Source: Pelagadaptatus sp034112445
GTDB taxonomy: Bacteria; Pseudomonadota; Gammaproteobacteria; Pseudomonadales; Cellvibrionaceae
Assembly: GCA_034112445.1 (NCBI GenBank)
Contig: JAWUVI010000024.1
Coordinates: 6,057 to 70,056 of the forward strand
Reading direction: 5' to 3'
Length of the DNA stretch: 64,000 nucleotides
Position numbers and translations under genes: made by a program. Below the pieces are notes generated by a model, which saw only the letters and a program-made list of their open reading frames with translations, was not told the DNA's origin and searched no databases. Below are positions 17,875-26,219 of the stretch, one piece after another; position 1 is the stretch's first letter, and each line of letters begins with the position of its first letter.

Positions 17875-18636
17875 ACGACCTAACCAGCCGCCATCAACCG
17901 CTAAGGTGGTGCCATTCACATAATCTGATGCTGAGCTGGCAAGGAAAATAACCGCGCCAGCCATGTCGGCGGGGATGCCCCAACGGTTAGCCGGTATACG
18001 CTCTAGAATGGCTTGATTGCGTTGCTCATCTTTACGCAGCTGCTCGGTGTTGTCGGTAGCCATATAGCCGGGAGCAATGGCATTAACGTTGATGTTTTGC
18101 GCGCCTAATTCATTGGCCATTAACATGGTCAGACCTTTCACACCGGATTTTGAAGCGGTGTAAGAGGGCACCCGAATACCACCTTGGAAAGACAGCATAG
18201 AGGCTATGTTAATGATTTTTCCTCCGGACTTTTGCGCAACGTATTCACGACATACGGCTTGCGACAAAAAGAACAAGGTTTTTAGATTGAGGTCCATAAC
18301 GTCGTCCCAGTCTTTTTCACTGAATTCCAGTACGTCATTGCGGCGTATGGTGCCCGCGTTATTAACCAGTATGTCCATGCGCCCCATGTCAGTTTTGATC
18401 TGTTCAACAATAGGGGTAACGACACTGCTGGAGGTTAGGTCGGCTTTAATACCTAAGTAACGACGCCCTGTACTGCGAACTATCTCGGCAATACGGCTGT
18501 CATCGCTCATGCCTATGCCGACTACATCGGCGCCGGCTTCGGCAAGTGCTTGCGCCATGCCAAAACCAAGACCACGAGATACGCCGGTAACAATGGCGAC
18601 TTTACCATCGAGTTTGAAACTATTAAGAATGCTCAT
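17872..18636 (-). CDS. kduD: 2-dehydro-3-deoxy-D-gluconate 5-dehydrogenase
   Basis: 254 aa short-chain dehydrogenase that reduces 2,5-diketo-3-deoxygluconate (DKII) to 2-keto-3-deoxygluconate with NAD(P)H. The cofactor motif TGVSRGLGFG is at 17-26, NNAG at 92-95, and the catalytic Ser146, Tyr159 and Lys163 are in place. The C-terminus DYVNGTTLAVDGGWLGR is typical of KduD. The start ATG overlaps the stop of the upstream sugar isomerase by four bases. It is the last gene of the GH105-to-kduD operon. KduD rather than a generic SDR is supported by kduI two genes upstream and by kdgK/eda elsewhere in the window. Confidence 0.93.
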   Translation of the reverse strand: MSILNSFKLDGKVAIVTGVSRGLGFGMAQALAEAGADVVGIGMSDDSRIAEIVRSTGRRYLGIKADLTSSSVVTPIVEQIKTDMGRMDILVNNAGTIRRNDVLEFSEKDWDDVMDLNLKTLFFLSQAVCREYVAQKSGGKIINIASMLSFQGGIRVPSYTASKSGVKGLTMLMANELGAQNINVNAIAPGYMATDNTEQLRKDEQRNQAILERIPANRWGIPADMAGAVIFLASSASDYVNGTTLAVDGGWLGR

Positions 18637-19439
18637 GTTAATAACTCACTAAAACCTAAAGAGGAAAGATGTTTAACGCTGTTTTCTAACGATTGAAACG
18701 GGGTGCGGCTGTCTTGTTCGATGGCCATAAATTCAACCCCAATTTGCTGGCAGCTGTTAACTATTTTTGTGAAATCCAGTGTGCCTGCGCCTAGCTCAGT
18801 ATCGGTCGGAAGCAGATCAAAGAATTTCCAGTCAATCCGATAATCACGTAAGTGAACAACTTTAACGCGGTCGGCTAATTCTACTATTTTCTCGTGGGGG
18901 CACTGACCGCCACGCTGTAACCAATAGGTATCCAATACCAAGCCAACATTTTCTGGGTTGGTGTGCTGCAAGATAATATCTAAGCCTAATTCGCCATTAG
19001 AGTGAGTGTTTTTCCCGTAGCGCTGAAACTCAAAGTGATGGTGATGAAACAATAAATTTAAGCCTTGCTTGCGGTACAAATAGCCCAGATGATCAAGCTC
19101 GATGGAGAAATTTATTAAGCGCTCAATGCCGCCTAAAATGCACAGTGTTGGTAATACCGATACCACCACGTTGCGACAGCCGAGTTGCTTGTGCAGCTTA
19201 ACGCTGTAATCAACGTTTTTTTTCAAAAAATCAAACGTGTTTTGGGTGCTGCCAACGGTGATATCAAAGTCGTTTATCTGTTGGGTAATAGAATCGATGG
19301 TTTGAGGTTTCCAGTCGATTCTGGCCAGCTCTATCGCTCCAATACCCATTGCCTGTAATTTGGCAAACGTATCGGCACGCGCAGCAGCAGATTGGATGTG
19401 CTTACGCACGGTGAATGTCTGAACAGCAATTTGTGGCAT
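18633..19439 (-). CDS. sugar phosphate isomerase/epimerase family protein (TIM barrel)
   Basis: 268 aa AP-endonuclease-2-type TIM barrel. Candidate metal ligands at strand ends are the FHHHHFEF segment, Asp in GLVLDTYW, His in VVHLRDY and Glu in FMAIEQDS. The start IAVQTFTVRKH and the motif MGIGAIELA are also usual for this superfamily, which isomerises or epimerises keto sugars or dehydrates inosose. No signal peptide. It sits between kduI and kduD in the operon and overlaps kduD by four bases, so it probably acts on the same substrate or on a second sugar freed from the same polysaccharide. The exact reaction is unknown; the canonical kdu pathway does not need it. Confidence 0.85.
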   Translation of the reverse strand: MPQIAVQTFTVRKHIQSAAARADTFAKLQAMGIGAIELARIDWKPQTIDSITQQINDFDITVGSTQNTFDFLKKNVDYSVKLHKQLGCRNVVVSVLPTLCILGGIERLINFSIELDHLGYLYRKQGLNLLFHHHHFEFQRYGKNTHSNGELGLDIILQHTNPENVGLVLDTYWLQRGGQCPHEKIVELADRVKVVHLRDYRIDWKFFDLLPTDTELGAGTLDFTKIVNSCQQIGVEFMAIEQDSRTPFQSLENSVKHLSSLGFSELLT

Positions 19440-19503
19440 GATTGAACTCGGTGGTTATAGATTGCCGCGCTTTATGAGTGCTGCGGCAATCGTACTTTCA
19501 GAA

Positions 19504-20376
19504 TTAACGTAAATCGCCCATGGCGATGTGGTCCATATCATCAAAGGTTTGGTTCTCGCCAACCATGCCCCAAATGAACGTGTAATTACTGGTGCCACAG
19601 CCAGAATGAATCGACCAGCTAGGTGAGATCACAGCTTGCTCGTTGGCGACAACGATGTGGCGTGTTTCATGTGGTTGTCCCATAAAGTGCATAACCCGAG
19701 CGCTATCGTCTAAATCGAAGTAGCAATAGACTTCCATGCGGCGTTCATGGGTATGGCACGGCATAGTGTTCCAAACACACCCTTCTTCTAGCATGGTTAA
19801 TCCCATTACCAGCTGACAGCTTTGGCATACGGCAGGATGAACGTACTGATAAATAGTGCGCTTATTAGAGGTGCTTAATTCACCAAGACTGACGGGGTTG
19901 GCTTGAGCAATGCCAATTTTAACGTTCGGATAACTTTGGTGTGCTGGCGCCGAATTGAAATAAAACTTGGCGGGGTTAGCCGCATCGGTTGATTGCATTT
20001 GAATGTCTTTAACACCCATGCCGATGTATAAACCATCTTTATTGCCCAGCTCAAATACTTCGCCATCAAGAGTGATAGAGCCTGCGCCGCCAATATTAAT
20101 GATGCCGGCTTCGCGGCGTTCAAAGAAATATTCTGAACCCATTTCTTTGCCTGCACTTAACGTCAGTGATTGCGTTACCGGCATGATGCCTCCGGCAATA
20201 ATACGGTCGACATGAGAATAGGTGAGGGTTGAACGATCGGCTTGAAACAGCGTTTCTATTAAGAAGTTTTCACGCAATTCATCCGTGGTGTAATGCATGG
20301 CATCGTTGGGATGATTGGCGTATCGAACGTCTAGGCTCATGCTGTTGTCTTTGGCGGAATCTGTATTGGTGCTCAT
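19504..20376 (-). CDS. kduI: 5-dehydro-4-deoxy-D-glucuronate isomerase
   Basis: 290 aa, closely similar to E. coli KduI throughout (YSHVDRIIAGGIMPVT, RREAGIINIGGAGSI, WNTMPCHTHERRMEVY, SPSWSIHSGCGTSNYTFIWG). The zinc ligands expected from the E. coli enzyme are H208, H210, E215 and H257. It converts 4-deoxy-5-keto-uronate (DKI), released by GH105, into 2,5-diketo-3-deoxygluconate. It has an N-terminal extension of about 12 residues compared with E. coli; an internal Met at 13 (MSLDVRYA) would give the usual length. It lies 15 bases after the unclassified 648-aa gene, in the same operon. Confidence 0.96.
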   Translation of the reverse strand: MSTNTDSAKDNSMSLDVRYANHPNDAMHYTTDELRENFLIETLFQADRSTLTYSHVDRIIAGGIMPVTQSLTLSAGKEMGSEYFFERREAGIINIGGAGSITLDGEVFELGNKDGLYIGMGVKDIQMQSTDAANPAKFYFNSAPAHQSYPNVKIGIAQANPVSLGELSTSNKRTIYQYVHPAVCQSCQLVMGLTMLEEGCVWNTMPCHTHERRMEVYCYFDLDDSARVMHFMGQPHETRHIVVANEQAVISPSWSIHSGCGTSNYTFIWGMVGENQTFDDMDHIAMGDLR

Positions 20377-20391
20377 AAGGTGAATCTCCTG

Positions 20392-22338
20392 TTAGCGTTC
20401 TTCACGAATGCCGTTGTAAAAATCAAGGAATAACGCTTTGCCGTTATGCTCTATTGTCATGGTGTGTGCTTTACGTTCAACCTTGGCGTAAGGCGAGTCA
20501 AAGCGAGCGTGTTCAGTGTTGACCACTTGGCCGTTAACCTTAAAATCGCTTTGATAGTTTAATTCTAATAATTGGTTGTTGCTTTTGTAGCTCAATCGAT
20601 TGTCTTCATAGCTTACTGGGTTACTTTTTATGCGAGCGATAAAGTCAGCGAATGAGCCTTCAGATGTCGCTGTACTCAGCTCAAATATCCAATAACTGTC
20701 TTTACCTGGCTGAATTAAGTCATGGTCACGCCACTCGCCCGTGTGAAAATTTAGCGGGTTGCGAGCGGTAAAGGCAAAGTAGGTGTCGCCCTTGCGACCA
20801 AAAGCGTAACGGCCATCAATAAGATGCTCGTCCATGTGCTTTTTCGGAAAATGAGCGTGAGTATAATCGACCAACACTGATTCCATAAAGCCCGGTTTTT
20901 TGGGTATTTTGAAAATATTCATAACAATGTTTTTGTCTTGCGCTGCATGCGGCAAACGGCCACCTCCAACCCAGTAGCCTGGTGAGCCGCTGAGGGCACC
21001 AGTTTCTGATAATGAGCGGGCGGGATGAGTCGTGAAAATACTTAAGTCGTCGGCTATGGTGGCATTCCAAATATGGTGTTGGTCGCCGTAGCTACCAGGA
21101 TGGTAACTTTGCGCCGTGGCCAATAGGTAGTCAGGGGTTCTATAGGTGTAGGTGTTTGCTCGCTGAATAGAAGCACCATTGGCAACTGGGTTAAGCACTC
21201 TACTGACGGTAGGTAATAGGCCCGATACACGCAGAGATGTGATGTTAAGCATTTTTATATCGTGTAAAAACTCATTTGGAAACATATTGTTAGCGCTGAT
21301 ATAGTCCACTGAGTTTTCAACGACCTCAGGGTTGATGAACGATTCCATTGCCCACTGCATCATAATTTGCGGATCTTCTAAGCCCAGTAAGCCTTCGCCT
21401 TCTAGTTCGCTCATGTTAAGGCCGTTGGTGGCTTTAATAACAACACTAGTCTCATCTTCACCGATGGCTTTAATGACCTTAGGCACTTGGTAATTCTTAA
21501 GGTAGATAAAGTTCAAATCCATGCCTTTGCGGTCTGGATGATTATAGCCCCAGCGGTTTTCTCCCCATATGTGCTCAATAACGGTGCGCATTGAGTTGCC
21601 TTTGCCGTGGACCTTACTGCGATGGTATAAGCGGCCACTGGTGGTGATAAAGGTGCCTTTATAGGATTGGGTGGCTACATCGTTTAACAATAAGTCCAAG
21701 ATGATTTTGGCTTGTTGAACCATTTCGGCGTCTTGCGAGAATTCAATTAAGTTGGCCAGTGGCGCGATATCTTCAACGTAGTAAACATTGGAATACCATT
21801 CTGTAAAACCGTACAACCAGCGCTGCTCTAACCAGGTCATGATACGCTGACGGGCCATTTCTTTATGTTGGCTTCCAGTTTTTCCAGTATTACTGAAGAC
21901 GGAATCAGGCCAGCGTTGTCCCGCTAAAAACTCAGAAGTAGCAAAGAGTAATTGGTGATTCTCTGACCAGTAACACATGGCGTCTGTGCCAGGTTGATCC
22001 ATCCAGTATTTAAAGTCGAGGAAGGTTTCTTTTATTTTTTCTTGGTACTGAGCGTCAACTTTGTCCCAGTGGCTATAAACGATGCGCATCAGAGGTTGCA
22101 GTTGGAAATCAGCGGTGTCATAGCGGCCATTAGCGTATTCAAAGGTACCGTCTAAAGTTGCAAGGTTGACGGGATTGTCATTTTCCAAGTCAAACAAAAC
22201 TTGATTGGGCTTGCGGTGCGGCTTTTGTTCGGGTTGTGCCATTACCCGTTCAATCTGTTCGTTTTGATAAACATCGTAACCAACCCAGCCGGCAAGACAG
22301 ATAATTATCAGCAAGACGTAGGCAGTGATTTTTTTCAT
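20392..22338 (-). CDS. unclassified membrane-anchored protein, candidate polysaccharide lyase
   Basis: 648 aa. Residues 5-24 form one hydrophobic helix (signal anchor or uncleaved signal; the Cys at 15 lacks a proper lipobox). Residues ~75-340 are helix-rich with aromatic motifs WSENHQ (124-129), GFTEWYSNVYY (177-187) and GRLYHR (235-240), which suggests an alpha/alpha toroid. Residues ~395-648 are strand-rich, with HPGSYGDQHHIWNATI (413-428) and a sheet-like C-terminus. Toroid plus beta-sandwich is the plan of several lyase families (PL8-, heparinase- and alginate-lyase-like), but I cannot place it in one. Conserved His, Tyr, Asn and Glu in these motifs could form an active site. It lies between the symporter and kduI genes. 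The pathway around it needs exactly one lyase and no other candidate is present. A periplasmic location is inferred. Confidence 0.75.
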   Translation of the reverse strand: MKKITAYVLLIIICLAGWVGYDVYQNEQIERVMAQPEQKPHRKPNQVLFDLENDNPVNLATLDGTFEYANGRYDTADFQLQPLMRIVYSHWDKVDAQYQEKIKETFLDFKYWMDQPGTDAMCYWSENHQLLFATSEFLAGQRWPDSVFSNTGKTGSQHKEMARQRIMTWLEQRWLYGFTEWYSNVYYVEDIAPLANLIEFSQDAEMVQQAKIILDLLLNDVATQSYKGTFITTSGRLYHRSKVHGKGNSMRTVIEHIWGENRWGYNHPDRKGMDLNFIYLKNYQVPKVIKAIGEDETSVVIKATNGLNMSELEGEGLLGLEDPQIMMQWAMESFINPEVVENSVDYISANNMFPNEFLHDIKMLNITSLRVSGLLPTVSRVLNPVANGASIQRANTYTYRTPDYLLATAQSYHPGSYGDQHHIWNATIADDLSIFTTHPARSLSETGALSGSPGYWVGGGRLPHAAQDKNIVMNIFKIPKKPGFMESVLVDYTHAHFPKKHMDEHLIDGRYAFGRKGDTYFAFTARNPLNFHTGEWRDHDLIQPGKDSYWIFELSTATSEGSFADFIARIKSNPVSYEDNRLSYKSNNQLLELNYQSDFKVNGQVVNTEHARFDSPYAKVERKAHTMTIEHNGKALFLDFYNGIREER

Positions 22339-22403
22339 AATTAGGTCTCTTGGTTCTTCATTTTTTAAATTAGAGTGATTAATGGCATAGTGAATATGAC
22401 CGG

Positions 22404-23858
22404 CTAAACAAGTTGGCGGCGCATGTCGGCCAGTTCTTCTGCTGTTAAGTTGTCTTCCGGTCTTTCTCCGCGTTTAAACTCTAAATGCTGCCTGAGCTTT
22501 TCGTGGGTTGTATGATCTAGAGAAAAGGTTCTGGCCACAAAAAAGGCTGGAACCAGTAGGCAGGCGGGGAATAGAAATACAATCAATTGCAGCGCGGTTA
22601 TGACGGTTTCTGGCTGAGTTTGTAGAGTTTCAGAGTATTTTCCATCGATCATTCCTATAACGGGCGGCAGATAACCGGATAATTCTAGTGTCATGCCGAC
22701 AATGAAGATGCCTATAGCGCCGGAAAATTTTCGGGTAAAGGTCATTACACCGCTGAAAGAACCGGCAATTCGATAGCCGAACTCAAGCTCTCCTAAGTCG
22801 GTAACGTCGGGGAAAATAGACCATGGCATGACCACGCAACCAACGATACCGCACCCCATAAAACCGGAAATGAGATAGATGGCAGCAGGATGCCAGTCGG
22901 CTTGATAGAAGGCCATGACAGTGGCGCCAATCAACCAAATGACGATGCTGTAGCGGTAAACAACTGCTTTGCCGTATGTGTTTGCCAGCATCACAACAGG
23001 GGGAATTAAGATTATCTGGACGATTAATAGTGTGCCGATGACTAAATCGATTTCATCGGGGCGGCCCAAATAGTAGAGCATATAATACTGGAATACCGCC
23101 GATACAACGTCCATCGTTAAATAAGCCATAAAATACATGCACAGTAATTTACGGAAGCTTTTTATTCTGAGTGGGCGAATAAAAGACTCTAATTCAAAGT
23201 GACTCTTCTCATTGCCAATGGGAATTCGTTCTTCGGTATAGAAAAAAATCAATAGATACGGAATGGCGTAAAAAATGGATAAGATAAACCCCATCCCAAG
23301 CCAGCCGGCAGTTGGGTCATTAAACATTTTGACTAACGTGAGTGGTATTACCGCGCCAATTAACGACGACACTTGAGAGAAAAACAAACGCGTGCCATTA
23401 ATTTCGTTACGCTCTTTATAGTCGAGGGTGATTTCACTGCTCATGCTGGCGTAGGGGATCAAAATCATGGTGGAGATTGTTGAAAAATAAAGATAAGACG
23501 CCAAAACGGCGGCGAATTTAGCGCCCGTACTATCAAAACTGGCTGGATACCATAGCAAGGTGAAAGACGTGATGACGCCAAAAAAGCCCATGAACAGATA
23601 AGGTTTTCGACGCCCCCAGCGGGTGCGGGTATTGTCGGTGATAACCCCCATGAGCGGGTCGCTTATGGCATCCCATATTTTGGACACCAGAACAACGGTA
23701 CCCGCCAAGGCAGGTGAGATTTGGACGACATCGGTTAGAAATCGTAAGTAATAGAAGGCTATGATGACCTGCGATCCGCCAATGAATAAGTCACCCATGC
23801 CGAAGATGAGTTTTTCTTTTCTGGCTAGAGGTTCTCGGGTGCTAGCGTGACCATTCAT
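22404..23858 (-). CDS. GPH-family sugar:cation symporter (MFS)
   Basis: 484 aa, about 12 transmembrane helices. Near the N-terminus it shows the glycoside-pentoside-hexuronide family pattern (KLIFGMGDLFIGGSQVIIAFYYLRFLTDV, given here as landmarks FGMGD and FYYLRFLTD), then WDAISDPLMGVITDNTRTRWGRRKPYLF-like loop motifs (WDAISDP, DNTRTRWGRRKPY). The chosen start is ATG 23858, which overlaps the GH105 stop codon (ATGA); a longer frame extends into GH105 and has no support. It would import unsaturated uronate-containing oligosaccharides across the inner membrane with Na+ or H+. Its place directly after GH105 fits import followed by cytoplasmic cleavage. Confidence 0.93.
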   Translation of the reverse strand: MNGHASTREPLARKEKLIFGMGDLFIGGSQVIIAFYYLRFLTDVVQISPALAGTVVLVSKIWDAISDPLMGVITDNTRTRWGRRKPYLFMGFFGVITSFTLLWYPASFDSTGAKFAAVLASYLYFSTISTMILIPYASMSSEITLDYKERNEINGTRLFFSQVSSLIGAVIPLTLVKMFNDPTAGWLGMGFILSIFYAIPYLLIFFYTEERIPIGNEKSHFELESFIRPLRIKSFRKLLCMYFMAYLTMDVVSAVFQYYMLYYLGRPDEIDLVIGTLLIVQIILIPPVVMLANTYGKAVVYRYSIVIWLIGATVMAFYQADWHPAAIYLISGFMGCGIVGCVVMPWSIFPDVTDLGELEFGYRIAGSFSGVMTFTRKFSGAIGIFIVGMTLELSGYLPPVIGMIDGKYSETLQTQPETVITALQLIVFLFPACLLVPAFFVARTFSLDHTTHEKLRQHLEFKRGERPEDNLTAEELADMRRQLV

Positions 23859-24919
23859 TGGGCAGGCTCGTCTATTAATTTGAGGTTCATGCCGGCAAAA
23901 AACAGAGAAGCCAAACCGTAGGTCCAATCATTGCCGCGCGGGGTGAGTTTGTAGCTCAAGTAAGGGATCAACTGCATCGGTATGGTGGGCGCGCTGATCA
24001 TGGGCATGCTGAGCAGGCCGTCGCGCATCTCTAGAGAATCAACGACAGCGGTTAAGGCTTTGAGTCCGGCGGTTTTGTATTTTTCGTCTAAATACCCACT
24101 GCGATAACCTTGCAGCCAGCCGCTCGCGATGAGTGCTGTAGCGCTGCTTTCTTTGTACGTTTTCCCCGGTTTGTTGAAAACGGTTTCATAAAAGCCATCT
24201 TCACACTGATAAGGCAGTAGAGCCTCTGAGGTTTCACGCAATATATTGATGGCGTTTTGACGTTCCTCGCCATCGGATAAATGCTCCAATAACAAAGGGA
24301 AGCCAGCAATGACCCAGCCGTTACCACGGCCCCAATACAGTTTGTTCTTTGGGTAGGTATGGCCGGCTTTGGTCCAATAGCTGTGATAAAACAGTTTGTC
24401 TTCTGGGTCTTGTAGGTATTCGGCGAAGAGGCTGGGTTGGCGACGAGCAAAGTCAAACACTTCTTGGTCACCGCTGTTTTGTCCATACCAACTGCTGAAT
24501 ACGCCATACATCATGACGGAATCCACCCACACACTTTTTGGGTACATCCAACTTTCGGGAGATGTGCCCAAATGGTTAGGCATGTATTCCAGTACTCTGG
24601 GGGTGGTCTTCATATACGTTATGGCGCGATCAACGATAGATTTGTACTGTTCATTTCCGGTTTTAAGCCACAGCCAGTAGGCGGTAATCGCCGGTGCTGA
24701 AGTGTCAGACTGATCAATGCGATAACCTTTCTTGATCCAGTGATCTAGGTAGCGTTGGCAGTAATCTTGATAGCGTGGTTCACCCAGTACCTCGTCTAAG
24801 CGTAGTAGGGAATAGGTGAATAAGGCTTCACCCCATTGCCACTTGAGTTGTTCAGGTTTGTGGCGCTGTACCGATGCGTCGGCAAGTTCAATAATACGGT
24901 TGAAAACAGACGAAGACAT
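23855..24919 (-). CDS. GH105/GH88-type unsaturated uronyl hydrolase
   Basis: 354 aa alpha/alpha-toroid enzyme of the YteR/YesR type. The catalytic Asp is D133 in SVWVDSVMMYG. The family motif WGRGNGW is at 196-202, with HSYWT (179-183) and KWQWGEALFTYSL (26-38) further marks. There is no signal peptide, so it is cytoplasmic. It hydrates and releases the delta-4,5-unsaturated glucuronyl or galacturonyl residue that a polysaccharide lyase leaves at oligosaccharide ends, giving 5-keto-4-deoxyuronate for KduI. It is the first gene of the operon. Whether it prefers uronyl-rhamnose (pectin RG-I, ulvan) or another linkage cannot be read from sequence alone. No sulfatase is nearby, which argues against ulvan or glycosaminoglycans. 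Confidence 0.92.
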   Translation of the reverse strand: MSSSVFNRIIELADASVQRHKPEQLKWQWGEALFTYSLLRLDEVLGEPRYQDYCQRYLDHWIKKGYRIDQSDTSAPAITAYWLWLKTGNEQYKSIVDRAITYMKTTPRVLEYMPNHLGTSPESWMYPKSVWVDSVMMYGVFSSWYGQNSGDQEVFDFARRQPSLFAEYLQDPEDKLFYHSYWTKAGHTYPKNKLYWGRGNGWVIAGFPLLLEHLSDGEERQNAINILRETSEALLPYQCEDGFYETVFNKPGKTYKESSATALIASGWLQGYRSGYLDEKYKTAGLKALTAVVDSLEMRDGLLSMPMISAPTIPMQLIPYLSYKLTPRGNDWTYGLASLFFAGMNLKLIDEPAQ

Positions 24920-24994
24920 AAGCGGTAGCCACCAGTGGAATTATTTATGGGGCCATTATTGTTGGGTTGTGACAAACCTTCTGCCAAGTTTTAA

Positions 24995-25015
24995 AAATTC
25001 ATCAGGTTATTTTGA
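24995..25015 (-). promoter_or_regulatory. shared operator-like motif, copy 2 (GH105 operon)
   Basis: AAATTCATCAGGTT followed by ATTTTGA, the same as at 16446-16467 except for one T fewer. It lies ~75 bases upstream of the GH105 start, in promoter distance. It is probably the binding site of the regulator controlling the locus; the AraC-type protein at 16473 is the nearest candidate. Confidence 0.6.
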
Positions 25016-25080
25016 GAAAAATTCACGACGGCATCATTGGGCTGAGCCGGCGTGAATATAGTGAGATATTTTTACTGTAT

Positions 25081-25818
25081 TTATAGCGTGTTAATGCACT
25101 GCTCTAGTTCGTCGGCACCACCAATACATTGGCCATCAACAAATATTTGCGGCGTTGTGCCTTGGCCACTGATAGCGGCTAATGAGCTGTAACTAACACC
25201 ATGGCTGCCCAGTTCAATGACTTCATACTTGAGGCCTTTGTCGCTTAATAATTGTTTGGCACGGGTGCAGTGCGGGCAGCCAGGTTTGCTCAGCATAGAG
25301 ATACGCTTAGGTAGCTCGGCTTTAGCGTTAATGTAGTTGAGCATGGTGTCAGCATCAGAAACCTGAAAGGGGTCGCCAGGTACGTCGGGCTCGATAAATT
25401 GCTTTTCAATTACGCCGTCGTTAACCAACATGGAGTAGCGCCATGAGCGGTCACCAAAACCTATCTCATTTTTGGAAACCAGCATGTTCATGCCGCGGCT
25501 GAAGTCGCCATTGCCGTCGGGGATAAAACGGATGTTCTCGGCATCTTGATCTTCCTGCCATGCGTTCATTACAAACGTGTCATTAACGCTTAAGCAAATA
25601 ATCTCATCAATACCTTCTTTGGCAAATACCGGAGCTAATTCGTTATAGCGCGGTAAGTGGGTAGATGAGCAGGTTGGGGTAAAGGCGCCCGGCAGTGCAA
25701 ATACAATGACTTTTTTACCTTTAAATAATTCATCGGTAGTAACGCTAACCCAGTCGTTACCCTGACGGGTTGGAAAGGTAACCGTGGGGACTGTCTGATT
25801 TTCTCTGTTTTCTAACAT
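25081..25818 (-). CDS. peroxiredoxin-glutaredoxin fusion (hybrid Prx5)
   Basis: 245 aa. Residues 1-165 are a Prx5-type peroxiredoxin with peroxidatic Cys50 in GAFTPTCSSTH. Residues ~170-245 are a glutaredoxin with CPHC at 181-184 and the cis-Pro motif TTPQIFVDG. The fusion reduces H2O2 and alkyl peroxides directly with glutathione, as shown for the Haemophilus and Chromatium homologs. It is single-copy and cytoplasmic. The ~400-base region upstream of it (25819-26219) holds only a palindromic repeat. It sits at the edge of the polysaccharide locus but has no obvious link to it. Confidence 0.95.
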   Translation of the reverse strand: MLENRENQTVPTVTFPTRQGNDWVSVTTDELFKGKKVIVFALPGAFTPTCSSTHLPRYNELAPVFAKEGIDEIICLSVNDTFVMNAWQEDQDAENIRFIPDGNGDFSRGMNMLVSKNEIGFGDRSWRYSMLVNDGVIEKQFIEPDVPGDPFQVSDADTMLNYINAKAELPKRISMLSKPGCPHCTRAKQLLSDKGLKYEVIELGSHGVSYSSLAAISGQGTTPQIFVDGQCIGGADELEQCINTL

Positions 25819-26015
25819 GCTTATTTCCTCGATGGGGTTAAGTTGAAATTAGTATGGATCAGTCTTGATAATTAATAAAGTTAATTAAATGTATTGTCCT
25901 GATAGCTTTTATTGATGCCCTTGGTTGATGTTGGTTGGTGGCGTATAGCACGCGTTTATTCGTGCCGAAGGGGGCTGAGTGTCACTAAGTTAAGAGCTTT
26001 CACCATTGTTTTATC

Positions 26016-26120
26016 TGTCATTGCGAACTCGTCATTCTGGCTTCCGAGTCTGAACCCATGGATTCTGGCCTACGCCAGAATGACGGTAATGGATCGCCAC
26101 ACCGTCGGTTCGCGATGACG
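26016..26120. repeat. nested palindromic repeat in a 400-base gene-free stretch
   Basis: The outer arms GTCATTGCGAAC (from 26017) and GTTCGCGATGAC (to 26119) pair with one G-T. Inside is a perfect 11-bp pair GTCATTCTGGC (26031-26041) / GCCAGAATGAC (26074-26084), and inside that ATTCTGGC-CTAC-GCCAGAAT. It looks like one short repeat inserted in another. The TCATTCTGGC arm is shared with 12306-12361. The rest of 25819-26219 shows no gene or clear promoter. Confidence 0.8.
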
Positions 26121-26219
26121 TAGTAATTTGGCTTAACTTAATGGCATTTGGGGCTGGCTTGATTCATAAGATGCTAGAGGTTGAGTAGGCCGTAAGCTAG
26201 TCGGTTGGTGTTTTTAATT

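Noticed and set aside
24088..24507. 139-aa open frame on the minus strand within GH105
   Set aside because: It lies wholly inside the well-supported GH105 gene in another frame and shows no family pattern.
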